Positions 12,470 through 23,850 of a DNA stretch of 64,000 bases are shown in pieces. The notes beneath the pieces are model-generated. The model worked only from the letters and a program-made list of their open reading frames with translations. It was not told the origin of the DNA and searched no databases. Position numbers and translations under genes: made by a program. Every line of letters starts with the position of its first letter. Position 1 is the first letter of the stretch. This DNA is from Cryptomeria japonica (Eukaryota; Streptophyta; Pinopsida; Cupressales; Cupressaceae): contig NC_081415.1 of NCBI RefSeq assembly GCF_030272615.1, positions 627,355,240 to 627,419,239 on the forward strand, in the 5' to 3' direction.

Positions 12470-15276
12470 CAAGAGCCATCGATTTGAGCGTGTTTGCCGA
12501 TACCAGAGACCTGTTGAGTACGGCCCACCGGCGAGTGACCTATCCCAACCTTTGTTTTGAATTTTCCATACAAGTTTTCATGTTTTTAGAATGATTTAGG
12601 GCAGTTTTTAAAATTTTCCGATTTTTGCATAATTGTTTTCTCGTATTTGTTTGGTAGTTTAGCACATGTATTGATTTGGTTAACGCATTTATTAGTTTAG
12701 CACTTTTATCGATTTTATTCACGCTCGTGCCATAGATTGTAGCACTTTTGTTAGGTAAGTGCATGTGTTGTATGTGTTCACACATTTGTATTGTATGTTA
12801 GCACATTTGATAGATTTGACATTTTTACCTATTGTTTTTGCGCAAATGCTTTCTGGTTTAGCGCATTTGTCTGATTTAGTGCCTGTGTCTAATAAGCTAG
12901 CTCACAAATGTTTTGGAAGACTGCACATCTATTGAAAGTTGAACTTTTTTTATTTTCTCAATGTTGAAGTTCAATGAGATAAATTTGATTAGACATTTGA
13001 TATGTGAATTTGACTGACTGATAGACAATTGATGATGATTGATCAATGATTTGAGTGATTGGTAGATTTGTTTGCTGATTGATGAGTTGATAAGAGCTCG
13101 AAGAGACCGATTTAGTCTCTGATAAAGAGTGTGATGTGTTGATCATTTGATTAATATGCTAATTTTCTTGATAGAAAAGATTTGATTGAATTTTGATTTG
13201 ATAGGATAGATGATTGATAGACAACTTGTCTGATTAAACAGGAGAAACTAGATGCTCTCCAATGTCGGGAAAAATTCTCGGCTATGCGCCATTTAGTCCC
13301 AAAGTTGACTCATGGCGAGATTAGACATATTGATGCATGTGGATTACCTCACCTCTTATACATATCAAATATTACACATAATAAGGGTTTGTTGACTGCA
13401 TTAGCTAAGAGATCGCATAGCGACGCACAACATATTTCACCTACCCACTGGTAAGATTAGTGTGACGCTCGAGGATGTCTATAGGATCCTCCACATCCCT
13501 ATGATTGCCGAGCTCGTCCAATATGATTACTAGGATCTTGGTGGGACTGAGGCGTGTAGAGTAGTATTTAGAGATGAGAGCATTGATGGTGGTGAGATTC
13601 GATGGGAGGACATGATTATGCACTATGATACTCTCCTAGTGATACTCATTGGCTTGATTGGTAGATTTATCTATCCTGATAGGAGATCTCAAGGGTTTGT
13701 CATTGGATGGAGAGGGATTTTGTAGAGCATAATGCAACATCATACTCGGTATGCATGGGGTGTTTGTATGCTTTCACATCTGTATCATGATTTACATCAG
13801 CTTGTGTATGATGGCAGAGCGAGTCTGTCGTCTGGAGGCACACTTCTTCAGGTCTGGTGCTATGAGCACATTATTGTTACTCTAACAATACATGACAAAG
13901 TTCGTGGTGATGGTCAACCATTTATATATTTGTATAGAGGTATTATTACTCAGCCTAAGATGGGTAAGCTCGATTTTTGGAGATGGGTACTGGATTCCAT
14001 GGATACTGTGATTTGGAGGCCTTATATTCATTGTGAGCCTTGGTTAGAGGACACTTGTATTTGACCATTGATTTTGCAAAGTAGATATCTGATCGGTCGC
14101 ACTTCTTTTATCATTGAGAGGCAATTATTTGGTCGCATTTTGAAATGGTTTGGTATTATTCAGCACATGCCTTTTGGTGTTGCTATGTATGCACGGTGAT
14201 ACAAGGACATATGAGATTGGGGTCCTTCATTGTCTTTTGATATAACATATGCAAAGTTTTTGGTTGTTCCCATTGTTTCTTACTATTTGAAACCACACAT
14301 TTTGGATGTCAGGATCACAACATATTATGCACAGTACCTTCTTGCACACCCTTTTCCTCATATCACTGATCCTATAGACCCTACTCCCATCTCAAGAGAT
14401 GAGGAGTCAGATTCAGATGATCTTGTTGTTAGGCGACGGAGATGAAGGCGAGAGATCAAAGCTTCTCGAGAGGCCAGAGGATATGAGGGGGATGATGGCG
14501 GAGATGGTCGAGGAGGTAGATGAGGATAGAGAGGAGGTTGGGTTAGAGTCTGAGGAGGACCTTTTGGACAAGTTGGCAGGATAGGTAGGGTTGGGAGGCC
14601 ACTTCCTATGGCAGGGAGAGATGCAAGACAGATTGGGAGGGAGGCAACAAGGGGATTACCTTCTCATGGATTAGGAATAGGTGGAGGATTGGACATAGGT
14701 CAAGGGAGGGGGATTGATTTTGGACAAATACATCTAGATCCGAGGGTGCTAGCAGCACAAGGTGGCTAGGATGAGGGGGAGGAGGACTCAGAGGATCATA
14801 TGCCCCTCATTCATCATCAGATTATGAGATCTACTCAGGTATAGACTCCAGCGGGTGGAGAGGGAGGTGGAGATGAGGCCATGCAGGATATACCCCAGCA
14901 AGATGTGCCACAATAGGAGAGCATATATGACCTTAGAGCACAAATTGATCAGCTCAGGGAATAGGTATAGGTGCTCACTGTTGAGAGGGATAGAGCTGTG
15001 AGGAGATACCAAGATACACAAGTGACACTCGATCACATAGAGGAGGTTGGATCTAACACTCTCTTAGCGGACAATATTAGGGCATTATTTTGGGCTGAGA
15101 AGGAGACAACGCATTGGCGACGATTATATGAGGATTTGGTTTCAGAGAGCCAGAGAGCAAGGAGCTATGCGATTACTCCTGTAGCCGACATGATGGATAC
15201 CAGTAGTGGTGGAGTTATGGGGCCTCCTCAGAGGGATCAAGGAGCAGGTCCATCTGGAGTATCTTCTTGTCCATAG
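12470..15276 (+). pseudogene. Antisense plant mobile domain (PMD) gene of element B
   Basis: Exon 1 reads HRFERVCRYQRP and ends at 12530. The donor is GC (gcgagt) where A and C have GT. The acceptor is attaaacag at 13241, giving an intron of about 711 nt. Exon 2 encodes a diverged PMD: LLTALAKR, then after a shift FHLPTGKISVTLEDVYRIL. It is followed by HHTRYAWGVCMLSHLYHDL, TPISRDEESDSDD and an acidic linker, a coiled region, and the tail DTSSGGVMGPP with GAGPSG before a TAG at 15274. Several stops and frameshifts (for example near 13440, 13725 and 14062) make it non-functional. PMD proteins are nuclear factors related to transposon-borne domains; what this one does is unknown. It runs opposite to B's own pol. 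Confidence 0.75.
12626..12935 (+). repeat. 20-nt-period array in the intron of the element B antisense gene
   Basis: About fifteen copies of a loose core resembling AGCGCATTTGT or AGCACATTTGT recur near 12641, 12661, 12682, 12700, 12721, 12741, 12761, 12780, 12800, 12819, 12840, 12860, 12879, 12900 and 12921. Spacing is about 20 nt. The bases between cores are not conserved. Confidence 0.75.
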
Positions 15277-16610
15277 CCACAAAGACAGACATATTTAGGC
15301 GGGAGTGGCACAAGATATCCTTGAGACGATTTTATATCATGAGACATTATATGTTATTGATTATTTCTTTGATATCATTGTATACTTGGACTTTTATTGT
15401 TTTATGATGATATGCAAACATGGACTCTATATGATGCTTTGATTCATGATTATGCATGCTACTTATGATGATGATGACCTATTGTGACATATATGTAGTG
15501 ATTATATGGATGATGCTATGATGATCTTTCCTTTCCTTTCCTTTATGTTTTATGATGATCTATATGCCTTGATGATGATAATCTATATGATGATGATGAT
15601 GTGAAATTATTTATATGATTTATATGATGAGGATGTTTCTATGATTCTTTACTTAAATTATTAAATGCAATGATCTATATATAAAAAAATTCTTATAATG
15701 GTGTATGCAAATGGATGTTTATTTCTTATTCCTTGATGTATATGCATATAATGATGAAATAATACTGATGAAATGCATTTGATTTTGATTTTTTGAATGC
15801 AATATGATGGTTATGGATGTAAATATAAATGCCTATGATGATTAGATTGATGAAATATGAATAATGATGATATGGTTAATGAATCTAAATGCATAAATGC
15901 AATTAAATGAACTTAATGAATAAATGATTCTAGATGCAAAGATGATAATGATAAATAAATAAATACAACTAATAATGATATGATTAATGCAAATGACACT
16001 AATTCAATCCTAATGCAATTAATAAATGATGAATGATAAAATTCCATGATGATTATAATAACATGCAAACCTAAATGATTTAAAAGATGAAATGAACATG
16101 AATGATTAAATGCAATCTAACATGATCAATGCAAATTGTTTTTGTTTGTCCAAATATACTCAATCTTTATTTTGATCATTGATCTCGAATGAAACGAGAT
16201 GAAATGCTTATAATGTAACTCACAATGAATTCTTATAATGCAGATGATAACGAATTAATCTAAAATGATCTAACTTAAATGATAGACCATTCCTCACATG
16301 CTTTCTTGTAACAGTGCTTGATTTCATCATTGAGCTTTTAAATGTTGTAAGAAAATACAAGCAACTTGATATTATGATTCAAGATGACCTGAGTGCTTCT
16401 TACATGGATTTTGATATAGCAAGTTAATACAAGCAACTTGATATAATGAATCAAGCTAACCTGAGTATTTCTTGCAGAACAAACAAGGATTATCCCTTTT
16501 CATGCATGAATCAGAATGCCCTCCTTGATCTTTTGCCGATCATATCCTTAGACGAGTACATTTTTTTACTAAGAGATAAACCGCAAACAACAAACAAAGA
16601 AAATAATCAT
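15277..16610. other. Linker of element B, left part
   Basis: This is AT-rich DNA full of ATGATG, GATGAT and AATGCAAT runs between the antisense gene and the pol end, with no coding potential seen. Element C has a comparable linker at 59422-62394. The match CAAACAACAAACAAAGAAAA just before 16611 recurs in C near 60325 and marks the A insertion site. Confidence 0.65.
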
Positions 16611-16615
16611 GCCCC
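16611..16615. other. Target-site duplication of element A, left copy
   Basis: GCCCC precedes the LTR; ACCCC (32715-32719) follows the right LTR, a 4/5 match. The paralogous uninterrupted sequence in element C near 60354-60370 (AATGCCCATCATGGCTCC) supports this as the junction. Confidence 0.7.
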
Positions 16616-17370
16616 TGTAGACACCCAAAATTGTCCAGTCTAATTAATTATCTAAGCTTAATTCTTCTATTAATTAAATAAATCTTTATTTATTTAATTA
16701 ATTCATTTATCCTCTTCTAGCCTTATTTCTCATTTAAATAAATACATTTATTTATTTAAATTATCCTTTTCCTAAATTAAATAAATATCTTATTTATTTA
16801 ATTATCCCACTTCTTCTATTAATTAAATGAATCTTTATTTATTTAATTAATTCATTAGCTTTTTCTACCCATGACACATGTCATTCATCTCTTAATTCAT
16901 ACACTACCTACCCCTTTCATTATTTTATTATTTCTTTTACCTACCCTCTAATCATAGCCGACCTCCTTTTACACCTCTCAATCTTATCCCTCCATTTCAT
17001 ATAGTGTCTTCTATATAAGGAGATGCTTCCTTCATTATCAAACCCTAATGATACATTCTAAGGAATCTTATACACTGGACTACACTATGATCCTACTTGC
17101 AACCACATTCTGTTCTTTGTTGAGCTCTTGTGCATATAAAATCTGAGAGCAAATATATCAAGCAAGATCAATGGAGATAGGAAGAATGGAGATTCAAACC
17201 CTATTGGATATGTGATGGTATAATCTTTGTGATTTCATTTGATTTGCATTGTCTTAGGTAATCTTCATATGTTATGGTGGATCTTTGTTGTTGTTAGGCT
17301 AGGGTTTTGTGGTTGAATTCATTTAGCCTTTCAATATCATTATTATTGTTATCCATTTTCACCATATACA
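16616..17370 (+). repeat. 5' LTR of element A
   Basis: It starts TGTAGACACCCAAAATTG and ends CACCATATACA, 755 bp. U3 holds several AT-rich inverted repeats of the form TTAATTAAATAAA...TTTATTTAATTAA. A TATATAAGG box lies at 17012-17020. The 3' LTR is 15 bp longer because of a ~13-bp insertion near the R region and a 2-bp difference in an AT hairpin. Confidence 0.93.
17011..17022 (+). promoter_or_regulatory. TATA box of the element A 5' LTR
   Basis: CTATATAAGGAG is conserved in the 3' LTR (32341-32352) and in E1 (4804-4815, minus strand). It is the likely core promoter for the genomic RNA. Confidence 0.7.
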
Positions 17371-17391
17371 TTTTGGCACACTCGGTGGGAC
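17371..17391 (+). other. Primer binding site of element A
   Basis: TTTTGGCACACTCGGTGGGA directly follows the LTR. TGG would pair with a tRNA CCA end. The tRNA was not identified. Confidence 0.7.
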
Positions 17392-17480
17392 TCTTGTCCC
17401 TTTTGCATTTAACATCCTTGTTGCAGATTTTGTATTTTGAAGTTGCAGATCTGACGTTTTCGGCAGCATTTTGATATTTC

Positions 17481-17740
17481 CGCGTCTGCGTACTTTTGGA
17501 TCGCGTTTTTGATTTTCTGACGCGTTTGTGACATCTGGAGTCACGTCTGTGTTATTGGCAATATTTTATTTTGCAGGTTCCAGGAAAGCGCGTTTGTGTT
17601 ATAAAGTCGCGTCTGCGCTGTTTTTATCCGCGTCTGTGTCTAGAAGACGTGTCTGCATTCTGTAGTCGCGTCTGTGTCTCACAGAACCATCTCTGTGTCA
17701 CCTAGTCACGTCTGTGTTGAGGGTAATCGCGTTTGTGTTC
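17481..17740 (+). repeat. Leader array 1: GCGTCTGTGT cores every 19-21 nt
   Basis: Twelve cores (CGCGTCTGTGT and variants) start at 17481, 17502, 17521, 17542, 17589, 17608, 17629, 17648, 17667, 17688, 17707 and 17728. Intervals are 19-21 nt except one double-size gap of 47. Sequence between cores is variable. Confidence 0.88.
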
Positions 17741-17882
17741 ACCAGTTTCAAATTTTGGGTTTTTATTGATTCAGTTTTCGGATTTTGCATTTAGGGTTTC
17801 AGATCTGGTTTATTTTGAGCTAACATTTTCAAATCTAGCTAACAAAATTGGTGCAGCTTGCCTTGAAAGCTAAATCGTTTGG

Positions 17883-18720
17883 TTGAAGGCCCCTATTTTC
17901 ACAAAGTCTTTTGGGTTTAAAATTTACCTAACTTGTGTGCTTGCAGGAAGGGGTGATCATTTGAAACAATCCAAACCACTAACAACTCTTTGTTGCAGGC
18001 CCTTGGCAAGGGTTTTTAGATTTTTATTGTGTGCCTTGTTTTCATAGACTAGCAAACACTTCAATTGGTGCACTAAAATTGAATCATTGTCTTTTGTGTC
18101 TTGAGCAATAGGCTCTTTTTGTTTAATCTTTAGAGGGTCTGTCTTCCCATGTGGTCATTAGGACTACTAGTGAGAAGAGAACGACCCAAGTGGTAGCGAG
18201 GAAAACCCACCTCTTCCGAACCACTATAAACAAATGTATTCATGGTGAAAACTATGGATAACGTGTGCTGATTAGTTCATACCGACACTATGTCTCCCCA
18301 TAAACCCGTTTGATCAAATTTATTTGATCATTTTTAGGGTGTAACCCCTACCGGCTGGGAGCCTTATATATTTACAGAGCTGAAAGTGCCGCATGTATGG
18401 CCACACGAGCGGATGCCCTTACTAGCACCTTTTTGTTTTAGAAGCCCAAATCCTTCTAGTTGTTGGGGCAGGAGGTCGGACCTCTGGTAGCGGCCCACAC
18501 ACATATCGTTCTTAGTAGAGATACAAAGTTCTCCACGGGGAGTTTTCGTGGGGACTGATGCTTGGCTAACCTGAGAAGTGAGTGCCGAGGGTGGAGCCAG
18601 TGAGGTCAAGCATCTAAGTATCCGCTCTGAATAGCATAGCCTTGGGGGTAAAACCCCATGTGGGATCAACAACTATTGTCTTGGCCAGCCATAAGAATTG
18701 TGCTTGACTTATTTTAAACA
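17883..18720 (+). other. Conserved leader block of element A
   Basis: The block aligns with E1 (about 2640-3430, inverted) and includes two possible splice-acceptor-like tracts (CTTGTGTGCTTGCAG, CTTTGTTGCAG). It also holds a TGATCAAAT/ATTTGATCA hairpin (18311-18330) and a TAGGG/CCCTA stem next to it. It is not coding. Conservation between two copies suggests a leader function such as RNA packaging, but shared ancestry alone could explain it. Confidence 0.6.
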
Positions 18721-18963
18721 TTCAAAACATTCAAGACCAAACAGCAAAACATTGTGTCTTTTGTGTCTTCAAGTGTATGCAAAACATTTTTACATCAAAC
18801 AACACATTTTTCTTGGAGTCATTTTTCAGTCTAAACACTTGCAAACATTGAGTCCTCATCAACACTGTGTCCTCTTGTCATGAAAAAAATAGTCAAATAG
18901 TCAGATTTGGTCACAACAAAACGACTTCACAGATTGGAAAAAATTGCACAAATTTTACAGAAA

Positions 18964-19150
18964 CGCGTCTGTGTCAGACATAATAGCGTCTGTGTTGTAT
19001 AACAGCTTCTGTGAAGGGAAAAATTGTGTCTGTGTTCCAATAGTCAACATTACACTTTGCAAAAAAATCTCAGAAACACGTTTGTGTTAAACAGCGTCAC
19101 GTCTGTGTCGGGAAACAACGTCTGTGAAGTATACAGGCGCGTCTGTGTTC
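18964..19150 (+). repeat. Leader array 2: GCGTCTGTGT cores every 19-21 nt
   Basis: Eight cores start at 18964, 18985, 19004, 19025, 19077, 19098, 19117 and 19138. Intervals alternate 21 and 19 with one gap of 52. Same core as array 1. E1 keeps two units at the homologous place (2339-2369). Confidence 0.87.
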
Positions 19151-19639
19151 AGAATTGAAAAATTGTTACAGTCCAGCAAATAAACACAGTCAGTTTCGGG
19201 ATTCTTGAGCTTCCTAGGTCATTTCTCCAGGGTTCATCTAGCATTCAACCTGTCTTTGGGTCTCACAAAATCCATCATTGCTTCACATCTCACTTTACAT
19301 TCACAGTTGTCTAAACTTGAGTCAAAAGGTCACTTGTTTGTCCTCACTATACTTTGTCAACACACTACATACAACAACACTTTGCTAAGTGGTCCCTCAT
19401 TGAGGTTTCTTACCTTTGGGTCTCATTTGGTCTTACTTAGAGTCAAGGTCAACTTACCTCATCAAGAGAAACTATCCTCTCTTTGGAAGTCACACCTACT
19501 CTACTACATACATACTTGGTCTTACACTTTGGACATTGCAAGTACACTTCAGATTCATTTACATTCCATCCAACTCTTGGTCTTCCATACTCTTTCCATT
19601 TTTCATCTAGTCTCTCACATCTTGGTCAATACCTAGTTC

Positions 19640-21560
19640 ATGGTTGAAACCCGTCTTCAAAAATCTAGGAGAGAAACTAAAGAGGCTCAAGAGTCCGCAA
19701 AGATGAGTTCTTATGAGTATGACAATGATATCTTTTTCAATTCTGATCATACTACATTACCTAACATGGATGCCTATAGAAACATTCCAAATGTTGAGAA
19801 CATGGACACTATAAACAACAATGCTACACATAATGACAATATGGACAACTTTTTAGTACATTTAGTAGATGTGGAAGAATCCATTATGAATCCCCATTTC
19901 AATCGATTGGTTGAGGAAATAACAAATGATGACACAAAGTGGAGCCAAGATACCTCATGATTTTGACATGTCTCAAATAATGGAAAATCGACCTTTGCAA
20001 CAACCTCACTCCAACATGGATCAAAGGAGACCTAATAGTGGAGGCAATAGAGGACCACATATGGTACCTGAATCACCATCAGCTTTGCTTCAAAAACCAG
20101 AGGTCCCACATACACACGGTCAAACATATGATACTTACCTTCGCAGACCATTATGGAAATCTTATGGAGAGAAATATGCTCAATCACATATCAATGCTAA
20201 GGATCAACCACCAAAGCAATTGGATATTCAAAGGCATGCTCAAAATTTGGACACAAGGAAAGCCCGCGTCAAATTTGGGGGCAACACATTAGAACATGAC
20301 ATGCCTGTAGAGTATGGTATATATGGACAAAATAGATATGGTGTTCCTCAACATGAATCTATACCAAGTGGTCCATATACGCAGCATCATTACAGACCTC
20401 CTCCATATGAACATGTGTATAATCAATATCATCCATATATGCAACATGCTCCCCCTCCAATGGGTACCTCAAACATAGGATATGGTCCAAGAAGTCGATC
20501 TCCACCTAAGAGCAATTTGGAGCAACAAATCAGGGACTTACAAAAGAAAATGGAGGACAAAAAAATACACCAAAGCCAACATACACAATGAGAGACATAT
20601 GTCCCTATCCATTTGACAAAAGCATTCCAATGCCTCCTTTTCCTACACACTTTGTGACGCCTAAATTTGATAAGTATAGAGGAAAAGGGGATCCTAAAGC
20701 ACACATAAGACAGTTTTTCACAGCTTGCATTGAGATAGCAACAGAAGAGACATATTTGATGAGATTATTCCCACAAAGCTTAGGTGATCAAGCTATGGAA
20801 TGGTTCTCCTAACTACCACCTGGAATTAAGTCATGGGGTGACTTAGCAGAGGCATTTATCCAACATTTCTCCTACAACATAGAGATAGACATATCAGTCA
20901 CTATTTTGTGCAACACCAAGCAAAAAGAGGGAGAGTCTTTTGCATCATTTTTACAAAGATGGAGAAATCTAGCCAACAGATGCTCTTGTGAAATTCCACA
21001 AAAACAAATGGTAGAGATGTTCACACAAAATGTTAACAAAGACATTGGCTATGATCTAAGAAAAGCTTGTTTGTCCACCTTTAAGGACGTCATTGAAAAA
21101 GGCTTAGCAACATAGAAGGTCCTAATTGAACAAGGAGTCATTAAGATATTCAAAGATGACTTTAAAGGAAAAGACAAGCCAAGATTTTGGAATAAAAACA
21201 AGAACACAATCAATGATGGTGTTGTTGATGCCAACATAGTGCGACCCAAATTCATTTTTTCTGGATCAAGTTCTACAAACAATCAAGTGAATACTCAAAC
21301 AACTTCCAGATCATGAAGGAAGTACACTCCATTGGGAGAACCACTTGAGTCAGTTTTCAAAAAGCTAGTGGCAAACAAGGTAATCACCATTCCAGATTTT
21401 CCTCCATATGAACCAAAGGTTAAACCAAATTGGTGGAATGATGATGAGTATTGTGAATTTCATAAGAGCAAGGGTCATAAGATGGGAAATTGTCATCGAC
21501 TAAAGAACATCATACAAGATCTCATTGATAGAGGTGACATTGAGATTGAGGGACATTCGT
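19640..21560 (+). pseudogene. gag: gag of element A
   Basis: Structural polyprotein. It starts MVETRLQKSRRETKEAQ; a TAG two codons upstream of the ATG is shared with E1 and closes the leader frame. An acidic N-terminal region is followed by a Pro/Tyr/His-rich segment (YRPPPYEH, APPPMG) and a short coiled coil. The capsid-type gag core then runs from PYPFDKSIPMPPF to FKDVIEKGL, with the zinc knuckle CEFHKSKGHKMGNC at about 21450-21500. Defects relative to E1: a ~26-nt deletion near 19932, a 2-nt A-tract expansion near 20569, TAA at 20810, TAG at 21113, TGA at 21314. The TGA is also present in E1. Confidence 0.88.
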
Positions 21561-22620
21561 CTAATCAAGAACATGAGATGTTTAAGGAACCATTCCCAAA
21601 ACATGACAAGGGAAAAGCTAAAGCCACAGAGGATCAAACCAACTATACCAGAGCATCTTACAACTATGATTCAACCATCAATCACATCTCAATGGACAAT
21701 TATGTCTCTACCATTATCATCAAGGACAAAGCGTCTGAGAATTCTACTCGGAGACCCAAGATTGTCTTAAAAGGTGTTGGATCTTCTTCTGAACCTACCT
21801 CTAAATGTCATGTTACAACCCATCGAGGTAAAATCACTTTGCAAGGTGCTCCAACTAAAAACACCACTTCTTCATCAACCAAACCTGAGTATGACCTTGT
21901 AGAACAACTAGGGAAGACACCCGCGCTCATCTCCATCCTTGAGCTATTATGCATATCTCCCGCACATAAAGCCATTCTTGACAAAATCTTGAGAGATGCT
22001 GCCATTCCTACTGATCTGAACGTGGACCAGTTTCAAGCCATGGTGGGATACCTTTCCATTCCACACTCCCTTACATTCATAGAAGCCGATGACGCCTTTG
22101 TAAGTCAGCCACATAATGCACCATTACATATTGAAGCCTTCATACATAAACATCGAATAAAAAGAGTCGTGATAGATGAAGGAGCAGGTCTAAACATTTG
22201 TACATTAAGCACTATTACACAATTGGGATATTCTGATAAAGCTATGAATTCTACAAATCAAATCACCATTAAAGCATATTTGACGAAGAGCGTTCATCCA
22301 AGGGCACAGTCACCTTACCTCTCAGAGTTGGGCCAGTTACAAAGGATGTGGTTTGTCAAGTCCTGGATTTAAATCTCACTTATAACATATTGCTAGGATG
22401 TCCTTGGATTCATGAAATGAGGGTAGTCCCATCCACATATCACCAATGCATTAAGTTTCCTCATAATGGCATGGAAGTAACAGTTAACGATGATCCTAAT
22501 CCATTCATATATTGCAATAACCTAAAATCAAAGATTGAAACCATGATTCCCAGTAATCGTGAGGTTGTTCCTTCATCGACATACATTGATCCTGAGTCAT
22601 TAAAACCTTTGACATCAAAA
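21561..22620 (+). pseudogene. Protease (retropepsin) region of element A pol
   Basis: A basic/Ser-Thr linker leads to the aspartic protease: the active-site segment VVIDEGAGLNICTL has the catalytic Asp codon at 22175. The usual DSGA/DTGA is DEGA here. The flap-side and C-terminal motif YNILLGCPWIHEM is at about 22380-22425. A 2-nt duplication near 22274 (gcatatttgac for gcatttgac) shifts the frame from gag's to the one used by all later domains. The enzyme would cleave the Gag-Pol polyprotein. A TAA at 22621 ends this stretch. Confidence 0.85.
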
Positions 22621-22623
22621 TAA

Positions 22624-23202
22624 GGTGAGCTTAAAGGAAAGTTTTAGGACAAAGGCATGGGGGAATATACTTTAAATTAGACCATGTACTTACGACAAGT
22701 CATGAGTTCCCCAAAAGAATATGGAAGACCACATCCTAACAAGCAAATCTCCATCATGATGCTCAAATGGGACCCTACTACCTTTCAAAGATGGGGTGAA
22801 CTAGAAGAGGAAGATTTATACCAAATGCTTTTTAGAGACAATGAAGAGGAAACACAAGACCACATCAATCTACCATGTGAGAAATATGGCAAAGGCTTCA
22901 AAATTCTACAAAAATTCGGGTATGATGGAAAAAGCCCTCTGGGGTTACGAAAGGAAGGCATCATTGAACCTTTACAACCTAAATTGACTTTCAAGAAGGA
23001 ATGCTCGAAAGGACTTGGTTTCTTAACTTCCAAGGTCCACACCCAAAGGATAGAAGAAGCCTTACAAATCAAAGCCACCAAAATGCAACAAGAGGATTGC
23101 TATTCCACAGATTCTAATGAATGGGAATGGGGTTCAGACAAGTCTTCCAGTGACTACGAGCTCACCGAGATATTCAGAGAGCCAGATAAACCCACAGAAT
23201 AA
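22624..23202 (+). pseudogene. G-patch-like segment between protease and RT of element A
   Basis: The frame continues after TAA 22621, TAG 22645 and TAG 22678. The stretch GFKILQKFGYDGKSPLGL, followed by KEGIIEPLQP and a distal GLGF (about 22889-23030), fits the G-patch pattern: hydrophobic plus conserved glycines around a GLG-like turn. G-patch domains bind RNA or helicases and are attached to the protease in some retroviruses. Flanking sequence is acidic (EELEEEDLY; WGSDKSSSDYELTE). The assignment rests on motif reading only. A TAA at 23200 follows. Confidence 0.65.
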
Positions 23203-23850
23203 GAGGAATTTTATAACAAGTTCAGAGTTGGTCAAGAAACAACCCATGAGGATTCCACACAGTCCTTGTCTCAAGGTTCTAGGTTGAAATCACATAGGAT
23301 GAGAACACCTGTCCCAAAATGCGCTAGTAGTGATGATAATTTGGATTTGCTCGCGATTGAGACTGATGAGGAGAGTGCCATCGATGACCTCGATAATTAC
23401 CTTGACATACCCGAATATAACTACATCTTCACTCTTAGCTCCGCTAACTTCGAAGACATTAACAGCCTTCCCCTTGTTCACCACCAACTCATTGACTGTG
23501 ATCATGAAGGACCTGCACAGTTTGACACATTCCAAAATGATGAAGCTTTTATTGACTACCTGAGGATATGGGATGATCTTCCCCCTGGAGACCATAAAGC
23601 GGGATACACTATAGAACTCAATAGCATGGCATATTTTGGTGAGGGTGTTGGACCTTCCAGTCGCAAAAATGTGAAAATAAGAACAAATCAAGGGTCTTAT
23701 GGTGAAAACCACACTGTGGCGTTGTTTGACCCCAAAAAAGTAAAAAAAAAGGACGTATTTGAGGGCGAAAACCTCTCCGAGGCACCCGAAGATGGAAGGC
23801 TCAACATTCTCCCAGCATCATATGAGGAAAAGTCATCCATTTTGGTAGAG
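23203..23850 (+). pseudogene. Inter-domain region before RT of element A
   Basis: Same reading frame, uninterrupted from 23203 to the TAG at 24061. It is acidic, with DDNLDLLAIETDEESAIDDL and a conserved-looking block IEFNSMAYFGEG-type sequence (ELNSMAYFGEG). No domain recognised. It probably belongs to the N-terminal extension of Tat reverse transcriptase. Confidence 0.6.

Noticed and set aside
13732-14584. Separate small genes (110, 71 and 61 codons)
   Set aside because: They are pieces of the single broken PMD exon of element B, aligned with the A and C copies.
19205-19639. 143-codon open frame just upstream of gag, in frame with it and partly open in E1 (1877-2179)
   Set aside because: Comparing E1 and A, most nucleotide differences change the amino acid, and the frame ends differ. 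This is not the pattern of a protected protein; the TAG before the gag ATG is shared.
23290-23712. 140-codon minus-strand open frame opposite pol of A
   Set aside because: It lies opposite the uninterrupted pre-RT segment of pol and shows no motif.
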